64,000 bases of DNA from NCBI RefSeq assembly GCF_003688495.1, contig NZ_REFH01000008.1, positions 1 to 64,000 of the forward strand, written 5' to 3'. How positions within the stretch are numbered: the stretch's first letter is position 1; every line of letters begins with the position of its first letter. The position numbers and the translations under genes are program-made. Shown piece by piece: positions 55,727-64,000 of this stretch. The notes beneath the pieces were generated by a model. It worked only from the letters and a program-made list of their open reading frames with translations. It did no database searches and had not been told where the DNA came from. Source of the DNA: Flavobacterium weaverense (GTDB lineage: Bacteria > Bacteroidota > Bacteroidia > Flavobacteriales > Flavobacteriaceae).

Positions 55727-58449
55727 AATTGCTACAATTTGATAGAAATCTGCCTCTGCACGAAAAAAATGTTTTCTATGAATGGAAAGCCTTATTTAAT
55801 GGAAGTTTAACTTACTTTAAGAATAGTTTTATTTTAATAGTTCTCATTTTTTCAGGTTCAATTTCGGCGCAAAATTCAAATATTTTTGAAGAAAAGATCA
55901 ATTTAAATGTTGATCGTTTTACGGAAAATCCAACTGCAGAAAATTTAAAAAAATTAGAAGGATTTGATAAAAATATATCTCATTCGATCAATGGTTTAAA
56001 AGACAAAAGCGAACTACTCGCTTTTGTAATACTAAAATCAAATCTTGGTTATTATCAAAATCAATTTAACAAAAAACAACAGGCGATTTCTAGCTATGAA
56101 AAAGCATGGCAGCTCTATCAGAAGAATCGATTATCAAATTACGATATTATTGAGTATTGCTTAAAACCACTTGGTAATCTTTACACAATAATTGGCGACT
56201 TTGATAATGCTGAAAATATAATCAAGCAATATTATTACATCGCTACTCAAACCAATAATTTGCAACAGCAATATGCTGCAGTACTTAATTTATCAAACGT
56301 CTATCAAAATACTGGCCGAATAAATGACGCCATTGCTCTACTTGAAAAAACCATTCGATCACAAAATTTAACTGATTTACAAAAAGGAAATTTATATAAT
56401 AATTTAGGTACTAATTATTTCTTGACTACCAAGTTTAATAAAATGATTCCCTATGCTTACGAAAATGCTGAGAAGGCATTTTTAAAGGCGATTTCATTAT
56501 TAGAAAAAGATAAATCACAACATATGGCTTTGGCCAATACCTATCGCAACTTATCAAAGTTAAAATTACAGCGAAATGATGCAAAAATGGCTTTAGTATA
56601 TTTTGAAAAAGCAAGAAATCTGTTTAATAAAAATTCAAGCAACGATCCGCGAAACAAGTCAGAATTCCTTTTTGATGAAGCTAATCTATTTTTCAAAACT
56701 GGAAAACTTAAAGAATCAGCGGTACTAATTACGCAAATATTTAAAAATTTAATTCCGTCATTTGATAACAAAAACGCAGAATTACCTAATAAAAATTTAC
56801 TGTATGCAGATACAATGCTATTAGACGCATTTGACTTACAAGCTGCTATTTACACTATTCAAAATCAGCCTAAAAAGGCCCTAGAATGTTACGGACTTTC
56901 TTTTCACATTGAAGAATTATTTCAATCTCTATTAGTCTATGAGAATTCTAAAATAATTAGCCAACTAAGAAATAGAAATCGTACTGAAAAATGTATTGCT
57001 ATCTATGAATCTTTATATCAAAAAGACAATCAAATCACCCATCTTGAAAATGCATTTTTACTAGCCGAAAAAACAAAGTCAGCAGTTTTAAAGCAAGCTT
57101 TAATAAATTCATCGAAACAGTCAACGCTGCAGAAAAAAATTGCTCAACAACTACAAAATGAAAGCAACCTCATTTTAAAAGAACAGCAAAAAGGTGCTTT
57201 AGCAGATATAGTTAAAATAAATAATTCTATTAAAAAACAGAATGAATTGATGCTGCAATTAAAGCAATCAGCGTCAGCGACGGAAAGTAATCCAAATAGC
57301 GGTATTATTTTGAGTGATCTCTATGCTAAGCTCGAAAAAGATAATGCAATAATGGTAGAATATTTTTCTGGTATTAATAAAATGTATTCCTTCACTATTG
57401 TAAGTAACAAAATCTATCTAAATTCCTTTAATAATAATACTCACGCTTCAGTTAAAATCGTTCAGTTTATAGATTTCTTTAATGATGCTTATACGATTAC
57501 AAACTCGCCAGCTGACTACAATAAGTATAGTAACATGGCCTACAAATTACTAAAACTACCGGTGAACTCAGCTTACAAAAATTTATTAATTGTATCCGAT
57601 GGACTTTTAAACTTTCTTCCTTTTGAAGCTTTAATCACAAAAGAATCAGCAACTACTAATTTTGCTAAAATGAATTATCTACTTAATGATTACAACATTG
57701 GTTATCAAAATTCAGCACAATTTTATTTAGAGGCTAACCGAGCTAAAAGAAATTCTGTTGCAACAGTTCTAGGTATTTTTCCAATATTCGAAAAAACTCC
57801 TTTTGAATTGACGTTCTCAAAAGACGAGATGCAATCGATTAAAGAAAAATTTAAAGGAAAGTATTTTGATAATAGTGGTGCGACATTCGGCAATTTTAAA
57901 AATAATGCAAACCTCTATTCTATTTTACATTTATCCACACATGCTTCTTCAGGTGATATTGACAGTCCAGCGAGCATTAAATTTTCCGATCAAGAAGTCA
58001 TGTATTCAGAACTTTATCATTTAAACATTCATCCAGATTTGGTAGTTTTAAGTGCATGTGAAACCGGAATTGGAAAATTATTCAAATCCGAAGGTGCGAT
58101 GAGTATAGCCAGAGGATTTCAATTTGCAGGAGCACAAAATTTACTGTTTTCATTGTGGAAAGTAAACGATTATACCACTTCAGTATTCATGGATTTGTTC
58201 TACAAAAACATCAAAGAAAATCAATCTTATATCGAAGCAAATGCAAATGCAAAGAGAGATTTTTTAAAAAATAAAAATATTTCAAATGCTAAAAAATCTC
58301 CTTATTACTGGAGTGCATTTGTTTATTACGGAAACATTGAAAATCCGCCGAGTACTAACTATTTACTTTATGGATTAATACTCTTACTCGGAATTGGATT
58401 ATTTATTGGCTTAAAATTATTTCTTTCGAAAAAGAAAAGACGGAGTTAA
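55714..58449 (+). CDS. TPR-CHAT protease, exported and membrane-anchored
   Basis: A 911-residue CHAT (caspase/gingipain-like) cysteine peptidase. TPR-type helices fill ~60-480. The CHAT domain at ~560-860 carries His743 (LHLSTHASSG) and Cys782 (VLSACETG), both catalytic residues intact, plus GAQNLLFSLWKVND. An N-terminal hydrophobic segment (about 38-50) ending SISAQ resembles a signal peptide, and a C-terminal membrane helix (~883-904) ends in KKKRRS. This topology puts the TPR and protease in the periplasm, which is unusual. It overlaps the PKD-barrel gene by 13 bases. The target is unknown. Confidence 0.88.
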   Translation: MEVLKLLQFDRNLPLHEKNVFYEWKALFNGSLTYFKNSFILIVLIFSGSISAQNSNIFEEKINLNVDRFTENPTAENLKKLEGFDKNISHSINGLKDKSELLAFVILKSNLGYYQNQFNKKQQAISSYEKAWQLYQKNRLSNYDIIEYCLKPLGNLYTIIGDFDNAENIIKQYYYIATQTNNLQQQYAAVLNLSNVYQNTGRINDAIALLEKTIRSQNLTDLQKGNLYNNLGTNYFLTTKFNKMIPYAYENAEKAFLKAISLLEKDKSQHMALANTYRNLSKLKLQRNDAKMALVYFEKARNLFNKNSSNDPRNKSEFLFDEANLFFKTGKLKESAVLITQIFKNLIPSFDNKNAELPNKNLLYADTMLLDAFDLQAAIYTIQNQPKKALECYGLSFHIEELFQSLLVYENSKIISQLRNRNRTEKCIAIYESLYQKDNQITHLENAFLLAEKTKSAVLKQALINSSKQSTLQKKIAQQLQNESNLILKEQQKGALADIVKINNSIKKQNELMLQLKQSASATESNPNSGIILSDLYAKLEKDNAIMVEYFSGINKMYSFTIVSNKIYLNSFNNNTHASVKIVQFIDFFNDAYTITNSPADYNKYSNMAYKLLKLPVNSAYKNLLIVSDGLLNFLPFEALITKESATTNFAKMNYLLNDYNIGYQNSAQFYLEANRAKRNSVATVLGIFPIFEKTPFELTFSKDEMQSIKEKFKGKYFDNSGATFGNFKNNANLYSILHLSTHASSGDIDSPASIKFSDQEVMYSELYHLNIHPDLVVLSACETGIGKLFKSEGAMSIARGFQFAGAQNLLFSLWKVNDYTTSVFMDLFYKNIKENQSYIEANANAKRDFLKNKNISNAKKSPYYWSAFVYYGNIENPPSTNYLLYGLILLLGIGLFIGLKLFLSKKKRRS

Positions 58450-58477
58450 GACATTTAAATATCAAATATTCTTGCGG

Positions 58478-58485
58478 TATCTTTG
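58478..58485 (+). promoter_or_regulatory. -7 element of the retropepsin-like gene
   Basis: TATCTTTG covers the first potential ATG of the longer frame (58483), so translation must begin later, at 58525. Confidence 0.5.
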
Positions 58486-58524
58486 TTTTCTAAACTAGAT
58501 AGACATTCGATAATTGTTACACCA

Positions 58525-58965
58525 ATGAAAGACCTACACGAGATTCTCAAAAAAGAAAATTATAAAAAAGTAAAATTCAAAATCACCAAAACGCAACATC
58601 TTTTGGTAAAAGCAAAGGTAAATGGTGTTGAGGGAAATTTTATTTTGGATACCGGTGCTTCTAGTAGTTGTATTGGATTTGAAAGTGTTGCCTTCTTTTT
58701 ATTGGAAGCTAAGAAATCAAAAACTAAAGCTTCTGGAGCTGGTGCAACAGGAATGTTTACCCAAATAGCAACTCAGAATCTATTACAACTGGGAAACTGG
58801 AAAGATTACGCTTTTGATTTAGTAATCTTTGATTTATCACACGTAAACGAAGCATTGACACAACATAAAGCTAAGCCAGTTCACGGAATTATTGGTGCTG
58901 ATATTTTAATGAAAGGAAAGGCTATTGTGGACTACTATAATCACTATTTATATTTGATGAAATAA
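58525..58965 (+). CDS. Retropepsin-like aspartic protease
   Basis: About 146 residues in clan AA. The catalytic motif is FILDTGASSSCIG near residue 45, and the second hydrophobic-hydrophobic-Gly block is HGIIGADILMKG. It is a single lobe and so would act as a dimer. No signal peptide is seen, so it is probably cytoplasmic. The start is set by the -7 box overlapping the earlier ATG. It has a bidirectional terminator and lies just after the CHAT gene but on its own promoter, so it need not belong to that operon. Confidence 0.83.
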   Translation: MKDLHEILKKENYKKVKFKITKTQHLLVKAKVNGVEGNFILDTGASSSCIGFESVAFFLLEAKKSKTKASGAGATGMFTQIATQNLLQLGNWKDYAFDLVIFDLSHVNEALTQHKAKPVHGIIGADILMKGKAIVDYYNHYLYLMK

Positions 58966-59005
58966 AAAAAATCCCACTGAACAGGTACTGTCAAATGGGA
59001 TTTTT
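58964..59005. terminator. Bidirectional terminator
   Basis: AAAATCCCA pairs with TGGGATTTT across a loop, between the convergent retropepsin-like and sucB genes. Confidence 0.75.
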
Positions 59006-59024
59006 ACATTATAAAAAACAATTA

Positions 59025-60254
59025 TTACAATTCGAATGCTTTTTTAGGATTGTTATCCAATAATAATTCCATTGGGTTTTCTAAAGCTTCTTTTACAGCA
59101 ACCAAAAAACCAACAGACTCACGACCATCAATAATTCTGTGGTCATAAGATAGCGCTACATACATCATTGGGTGAATTTCCACTTTGCCGTTTACAGCAA
59201 TAGGACGTTCAATAATGTTATGCATTCCAAGGATTCCAGATTGTGGAGGATTGATAATAGGAGTAGACAACATAGAACCAAATACACCACCATTAGTGAT
59301 TGTAAAAGTTCCACCAGTCATATCATCAACAGTGATTTGTCCATCACGTGCTTTTATTGCTAATCGTTTGATATCAGCTTCTACACCACGGAAAGTCAAA
59401 TTCTCTGCATTGCGAACTACAGGAACCATCAAACCTTTTGGTCCTGACACTGCAATTGAAATATCGCAAAAATCGAAAGCAATCTTATGATCACCGTCCA
59501 TCATTGAGTTTACATCTGGATACAATTGTAACGCTCTTGTAACGGCTTTAGTGAAGAAAGACATGTATCCTAAACCTACTCCGTTATGTTTTGCTTTAAA
59601 CGCATCTTTATATTCATTACGAATCATATTGATTGGCGTCATGTTTACTTCATTAAAAGTAGTCAACATTGCTGTTTCATTCTTAGCAGCAACTAATCTT
59701 TCTGCTACTTTACGACGTAACATTGATAATTTAGTTCTTTCAGATCCACGTGATCCTCCAGTAGGAGTTCCCATAGAAGGTACTGCATTTACAGCATCAT
59801 CTTTAGTTACTCTTCCTGCTTTTCCAGTTCCTGTTACTGAACTAGCTTCTATATTTTTCTCGTCTAATATTTTTCTCGCAGCTGGAGATGGTGTTCCTGA
59901 CGCATAAGTTGTCGCTGGTGCTGGAGCCGCTTTTGGCGCTTCCGCTTTAACTTCAGCTTTTGGTGCTTCCACTGTTTTTGTAGCTTCAACAGCAGGTGCT
60001 CCCGCAGCTGGTCTTGCTCCATCAGTATCAATATGGCAAACTACTGCTCCTACTGCTACAGCATCGCCTTCTTCTGCTTTTAACGTAATGATTCCACTTG
60101 CTTCTGCAGGTAATTCTAGTGTTGCTTTATCAGAATCAACCTCAGCAATCGCCTGGTCTTTCTCAACATAGTCTCCGTCTTTTACTAACCAAGTTGCAAT
60201 TTCAACTTCTTTGATTGATTCCCCTGGTGATGGGACTTTCATTTCTAAAATCAT
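59025..60254 (-). CDS. sucB: Dihydrolipoamide succinyltransferase (E2 of 2-oxoglutarate dehydrogenase)
   Basis: A 409-residue E2. A lipoyl domain (residues 1-75) has the lipoylated Lys in [15 protein letters not shown]. An Ala/Pro/Lys-rich linker follows, then a peripheral subunit-binding domain ([19 protein letters not shown]). The catalytic domain ends with [12 protein letters not shown]. Its order after sucA, 140 bases downstream on the same strand, makes it the succinyltransferase and not the pyruvate dehydrogenase E2. It acts in the TCA cycle, transferring succinyl to CoA. Confidence 0.95.
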   Translation of the reverse strand: MILEMKVPSPGESIKEVEIATWLVKDGDYVEKDQAIAEVDSDKATLELPAEASGIITLKAEEGDAVAVGAVVCHIDTDGARPAAGAPAVEATKTVEAPKAEVKAEAPKAAPAPATTYASGTPSPAARKILDEKNIEASSVTGTGKAGRVTKDDAVNAVPSMGTPTGGSRGSERTKLSMLRRKVAERLVAAKNETAMLTTFNEVNMTPINMIRNEYKDAFKAKHNGVGLGYMSFFTKAVTRALQLYPDVNSMMDGDHKIAFDFCDISIAVSGPKGLMVPVVRNAENLTFRGVEADIKRLAIKARDGQITVDDMTGGTFTITNGGVFGSMLSTPIINPPQSGILGMHNIIERPIAVNGKVEIHPMMYVALSYDHRIIDGRESVGFLVAVKEALENPMELLLDNNPKKAFEL

Positions 60255-60391
60255 GTTCTATTATTTTAAATTATGAATTTTAATTTTATATAACTGTTGT
60301 AAAACAACGTGTATTTCTCTTTTTTCTTTTTTAGCCCTAATAATAGCTCTTAAAAAATAATATATTGAGATTGCTTCGTTCCTCGCAATTA

Positions 60392-63166
60392 CTATCTAAA
60401 TAAATCTCTATCAAATACCATTTGAATGGCATCTGCATGACGGCGTTTTGCTCGTGTGTAACTTCCTGATGCAGGAGCTGCATACGCTTTTAATGAAGCT
60501 AATCTCCATTTCACTAAATCAAAGTTCATTAACATAAAGCTGTAAGCTCCCATGTTTTTAGGTTCTTCTTGTGCCCAAACGTAATCATCAGCATTTGGAT
60601 ATTTAGCGATTATCTCTTTTAATTGCTCTACTGGAAGTGGAAACAATTGCTCGATTCTTACTACAGCAACATCAATACGGCCATTAATTTCTCTTTCAGC
60701 AGTGATGTCATAATAAAATTTACCGGTACAAAAAACTAATGTTTTCACATCGTTTTTATTCACAGTTTCGTCATCAATAGTCTCTTGGAAAGCACCATTT
60801 GTAAAATCTTCTATTGGAGATACACATCTAGGATCACGCAATAAACTTTTTGGTGTAAACACAATTAGTGGTTTACGAAACGTTGTTTTCATTTGTCTTC
60901 TCAGCAAGTGAAAGAAGTTCGCTGGCGTTGTACAATCTGCAACATACATATTGTGTCTCGCACAAAGCTGTAAATATCTTTCCATTCTCGCAGACGAGTG
61001 TTCTGCTCCTTGACCTTCATAACCATGAGGTAATAGTAAAACTATTCCGTTTTGATTATTCCATTTATCTTCTCCACAAGAGATATATTGGTCAATCATA
61101 ATTTGAGCTCCATTAGAGAAATCTCCAAATTGTGCTTCCCAAATAGTCAATGCATTAGGGTTTGTCAATGCATAACCGTAGTCAAAACCAAGTACTCCGT
61201 ACTCTGATAATAACGAGTTAAACACATTAAATTTCCCTTTTTTACCTTCTAAATTATTGATTAAAACAACTTCTTCTTCTGAATCTTCAACCTTAACAAC
61301 AGCGTGACGGTGCGAGAAAGTACCACGTTCTACATCTTGTCCTGAAATACGAACATCGTAACCTTCTTGCAATAACGATCCGTAAGCAAGGTGTTCTGCC
61401 ATTCCCCAATCTAACTTATTACTTTCGAAAAACATAGTTTTTCTGTCATTGATAAGTTTTTGGATTTTATTGATAAACTTTTTATCTGCTGGTAAATTAC
61501 AAACTGCATTAGCTACTGCTGTAAGACCTTCTTTACTATAAGAAGTATCTACTTTTTTAAGCATCTCATCATTAGAAACTCTGTTAAAACCTTGCCATTC
61601 ATTTTGCATAAATGGAGTAATAACAGTCAAATCTTTTTTACGAGATTCTTCAAGATTTACTTCTAAGTTAGACTTGTATTCTTTCTCTAATCCATTTACA
61701 TAAGTCAAATCTATGACTCCTTCTGATAATAGTTTTTCAGCATAAATATCTCTAGGGTTTGAATGCTTTGCAATCAATTTATATAATACAGGTTGTGTGA
61801 AACGAGGTTCATCTCCTTCATTGTGTCCGTACTTTCTATATCCTAATAAATCAATAAATACATCACGTCCAAATTGCATTCTAAAATCTAAAGCAAATGA
61901 CATTGCGTGAACAACAGCTTCTGCATCATCAGCGTTAACGTGTAATACTGGTGACAATGTCACTTTTGCAACATCTGTACAATATTTAGAAGAACGTGCG
62001 TCAAGATAATTAGTTGTAAAACCAACTTGATTATTAATAACAATATGAATCGTTCCTCCTGTTTTGTATCCATCTAATTGTGCCATTTGCACAATTTCAT
62101 ACAAAATTCCTTGACCAGCGATTGCAGCATCTCCGTGAACGGCGATAGGCAACACTTTAGAGAAATCGTTAGGGAAGTATTTATCTTGTTTAGCTCTTGT
62201 AATTCCTTCAATTACTGCACCTACAGTTTCTAAGTGCGAAGGATTAGGAGCTAAATTTATATTTATATTTTTACCAGACTGCGTTACTTTATCAGCTGTA
62301 AGCCCTAAGTGATACTTTACATCACCATCAAAATATTCCTGATCGTAATCTTTACCATCAAATTCTCCAAAGATATCTTGAGTGGATTTTCCGAAAATAT
62401 TTGCTAAAACGTTCAAACGACCACGGTGTGCCATTCCCATAACAAATTTCTCCACTCCTTTTTCAGCTGCTTTTTCAATTAAAGCATCTAATGCAGGAAT
62501 AATAGATTCTCCACCTTCAAGAGAAAAACGCTTTTGACCCACATATTTAGTGTGCAAAAAGTTCTCAAAAGAAACGGCTTGGTTTAATTTATTTAAAATT
62601 GATTTCTTCTCATCAGCAGAAAAATTAGGTTGGTTGTCATTAACTCCTATTTTTTTCTGAATCCATTGTACAATTTCTGGGTTACGGATGTACATGTACT
62701 CCACCCCAATATGCTGACAATAAATACTATCTAAGTGTCTAATAATTTCTTGAAGACTACAAGCTGGGATATTAATGGCTTTTGCCGCATCAAAAACAGT
62801 ATTTAAATCTGCTGCTGAAAGTCCAAAGTTTGAAAGTTCAAGTGTTGGCGATGCAGTTCTTCTCTCTCTTACTGGATTTGTTTTAGTAAACAAATGTCCG
62901 CGAGAACGATATCCATCAATTAATTTTAATACGTTAAATTCTTTTTGAAGTTGATTTGAAACCAAACTACAATCGGTGTTAGTTGAAGCAAAATTTGCAA
63001 TTTGCTCTACTTTATTTTCCTCATTGTACGTTTCCATTCCAAAATCGAAACCTTGAAAAAAGCTTCTCCAACTTGGCTCAACGCTATCTGGATTTTCTAA
63101 ATATTGGTCGTATAATTGAGCAAAAAACTCTGTGTGTGCTGCGTTTAAAAATGAAAACCTATCCAT
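60392..63166 (-). CDS. sucA: 2-oxoglutarate dehydrogenase E1
   Basis: About 924 residues. The N-terminal E2-interacting segment (FLNAAHTEFFAQLYDQYLENP) is conserved, and the thiamine diphosphate domain has MGMAHRGRLNVLANIFGK, HGDAAIAGQGI and the metal-binding NNQVGFTT. The C-terminal half covers LLPHGYEGQGAEHSSAR. It decarboxylates 2-oxoglutarate in the TCA cycle. I start at Met 63166, because the -7 box TACTTTTG (63206-63213) overlaps the earlier ATG at 63208. It is followed by sucB. Confidence 0.95.
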   Translation of the reverse strand: MDRFSFLNAAHTEFFAQLYDQYLENPDSVEPSWRSFFQGFDFGMETYNEENKVEQIANFASTNTDCSLVSNQLQKEFNVLKLIDGYRSRGHLFTKTNPVRERRTASPTLELSNFGLSAADLNTVFDAAKAINIPACSLQEIIRHLDSIYCQHIGVEYMYIRNPEIVQWIQKKIGVNDNQPNFSADEKKSILNKLNQAVSFENFLHTKYVGQKRFSLEGGESIIPALDALIEKAAEKGVEKFVMGMAHRGRLNVLANIFGKSTQDIFGEFDGKDYDQEYFDGDVKYHLGLTADKVTQSGKNININLAPNPSHLETVGAVIEGITRAKQDKYFPNDFSKVLPIAVHGDAAIAGQGILYEIVQMAQLDGYKTGGTIHIVINNQVGFTTNYLDARSSKYCTDVAKVTLSPVLHVNADDAEAVVHAMSFALDFRMQFGRDVFIDLLGYRKYGHNEGDEPRFTQPVLYKLIAKHSNPRDIYAEKLLSEGVIDLTYVNGLEKEYKSNLEVNLEESRKKDLTVITPFMQNEWQGFNRVSNDEMLKKVDTSYSKEGLTAVANAVCNLPADKKFINKIQKLINDRKTMFFESNKLDWGMAEHLAYGSLLQEGYDVRISGQDVERGTFSHRHAVVKVEDSEEEVVLINNLEGKKGKFNVFNSLLSEYGVLGFDYGYALTNPNALTIWEAQFGDFSNGAQIMIDQYISCGEDKWNNQNGIVLLLPHGYEGQGAEHSSARMERYLQLCARHNMYVADCTTPANFFHLLRRQMKTTFRKPLIVFTPKSLLRDPRCVSPIEDFTNGAFQETIDDETVNKNDVKTLVFCTGKFYYDITAEREINGRIDVAVVRIEQLFPLPVEQLKEIIAKYPNADDYVWAQEEPKNMGAYSFMLMNFDLVKWRLASLKAYAAPASGSYTRAKRRHADAIQMVFDRDLFR

Positions 63167-63205
63167 AATATTTATTGAATATATTCTTTTTGTTAAATAG
63201 TTTAG

Positions 63206-63213
63206 CAAAAGTA
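63206..63213 (-). promoter_or_regulatory. -7 element of sucA-sucB
   Basis: TACTTTTG on the minus strand about 40 bases before the preferred sucA start. No TTG partner at 19 bases is evident. Confidence 0.5.
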
Positions 63214-63284
63214 CAACAATACAATAAATTTCTAATTTATTTTAGGATACATTTACATTGAATATCGTTAAAAATTAAAAACTC

Positions 63285-63827
63285 ATGAAAAAGAATTACT
63301 TTTTGAATGATTGTAAATCATTTTTAGTCATATTAACCGTGTTTCTTTCAAATTTTATGTTTGCACAACGAAATAGTTTACCACCGCCAGTGGAAAATCA
63401 ATTTTGGAAAAACGTACAATTTGGAGGTGGATTGGGTCTTGGTTTTGGATCTGGTTATACAGACATTTCAATAGCTCCTAGTGCTATTTACAACTTTAAT
63501 GAATATGCTGCTTTGGGATTAGGTGCTCAGTACAAATATCTAAAGCAAAAAGATTTTTACGCGTCAAACCTATATGGCGGCAGTATCATAGGATTGCTTA
63601 ATCCTATTCGTGCCATACAAATTTCAGCAGAATTAGAGCAATTGCGAGTTAATGTAAATCTCGAAGGTTCTAATAGCAATTCACAAGATTACTGGAACAC
63701 CGCTTTATTTATTGGAGCAGGATATCGATCTGGGAGCGCGACTATTGGAGCTCGCTATAATGTCTTAGACGATAAAAATAGCATTTACGGTAGTGCTTTT
63801 ATGCCTTTTGTTAGGGTATATTTCTAA
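63285..63827 (+). CDS. Outer-membrane barrel protein next to sucA
   Basis: A 180-residue exported protein with a signal peptide ending FMFAQ. It has an alternating Gly/aromatic pattern (FGGGLGLGFGSGYTDISIAPS, YAALGLGAQYKY, IGAGYRSGSATIGARYN) typical of a small beta-barrel, and it ends in FMPFVRVYF. Similar flavobacterial proteins beside sucA are sometimes labelled alpha-ketoglutarate decarboxylase, but nothing here suggests thiamine chemistry. It is divergent from sucA. Confidence 0.72.
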   Translation: MKKNYFLNDCKSFLVILTVFLSNFMFAQRNSLPPPVENQFWKNVQFGGGLGLGFGSGYTDISIAPSAIYNFNEYAALGLGAQYKYLKQKDFYASNLYGGSIIGLLNPIRAIQISAELEQLRVNVNLEGSNSNSQDYWNTALFIGAGYRSGSATIGARYNVLDDKNSIYGSAFMPFVRVYF

Positions 63828-63873
63828 GTCAGTTATATATTAAAGCGCTACTTGTTTAAGGAATTTTTGAGTT

Positions 63874-64000
63874 CTAGCGGTATTTATTTCTAAACCATAC
63901 TTTTTGCCATTCTCTCTTTAAAACCAAGAATGAAACTTGTTCTGCTAGAATAACAAGATCGGAACCATCAAGTTTTTTTATTTCATCCTCAGACACATCG
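63874..64000 (-). CDS. 3' end of an unrecognised gene, cut by window edge
   Basis: A minus-strand frame opens at the right edge and runs 42 codons to a TAG at 63874-63876. The peptide (DVSEDEIKKLDGSDLVILAE, then a segment ending WFRNKYR) has ordinary soluble-protein composition. No family can be named from so short a fragment. It is convergent with the barrel gene at 63285. Confidence 0.55.
   Translation of the reverse strand, partial: DVSEDEIKKLDGSDLVILAEQVSFLVLKREWQKVWFRNKYR

Overview
This window is a piece of a Bacteroidetes chromosome, almost certainly Flavobacteriaceae and most likely Flavobacterium or a close relative. The DNA is AT-rich, and genes lack obvious Shine-Dalgarno sites but often carry the Bacteroidetes -7 element TAnnTTTG, sometimes with TTG about 19 bases upstream. 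Several proteins have forms typical of the phylum: DnaE fused to a proofreading exonuclease, a MurF-alanine racemase fusion, many lipoproteins, a TonB-dependent receptor and outer-membrane barrels. Most genes are core and chromosomal. No phage, insertion sequence or CRISPR array was found.

Layout. 1-1700: three stacked minus-strand promoters and a leader, pointing out of the left edge and probably feeding an rRNA operon, then two tRNA-Asp genes with related terminators. 1730-11569 (minus): DUF58 protein, M1 aminopeptidase lipoprotein, thioredoxin, an outer-membrane barrel and dnaE. 12252-17248 (plus): leucine genes leuC, leuD, a leuA-like synthase and leuB. 17515-23112: RRM protein, a DUF6252-like lipoprotein, rpsP-rimM, a TrmN6-like methyltransferase, glutaryl-CoA dehydrogenase and a GDSL lipoprotein. 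23143-27000 (minus): an iron-sulfur group (ferredoxin, NifU-like, Mrp), an alkyltransferase-like protein, a LysE-type exporter and trmB. 27198-33840: two L,D-transpeptidase paralogues bracketing an NTF2-like lipoprotein and an AsmA-like protein. 33958-43907 (minus): HPF/RaiA protein, prolyl oligopeptidase, a TonB receptor with a small His/Cys-rich exported protein, asd, mscL and murF-alr.

44100-46380 holds a variant PAP2-like membrane protein, an outer-membrane barrel, two different tandem-repeat arrays and tRNA-Ser. 46380-49367 (minus) is a tatD, acyltransferase, ansA operon.

49547-58449 is the most unusual part. An ECF sigma factor and a membrane-spanning TPR anti-sigma-like protein are divergent from a small membrane protein and two lipoproteins. 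Beyond these lie a PKD/outer-membrane-barrel protein and an overlapping TPR-CHAT protease that appears to be exported and membrane anchored. A nearly identical ~35-base block with -35/-10-like spacing lies before two of these transcription units and may be the sigma factor's own promoter. The right end carries a retropepsin-like protein, the 2-oxoglutarate dehydrogenase genes sucB and sucA, an outer-membrane protein, and the 3' end of an unrecognised minus-strand gene.

Non-coding elements are notable. A degenerate ~95-base dispersed element occurs at 5796 and 53658, an inverted-repeat element supplies the last codons of the leuA-like gene, a 76-base tandem array starts at 45643, and a perfect 121-base tandem duplication starts at 45915. 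All functional calls are from reading the sequence; no database search was run.
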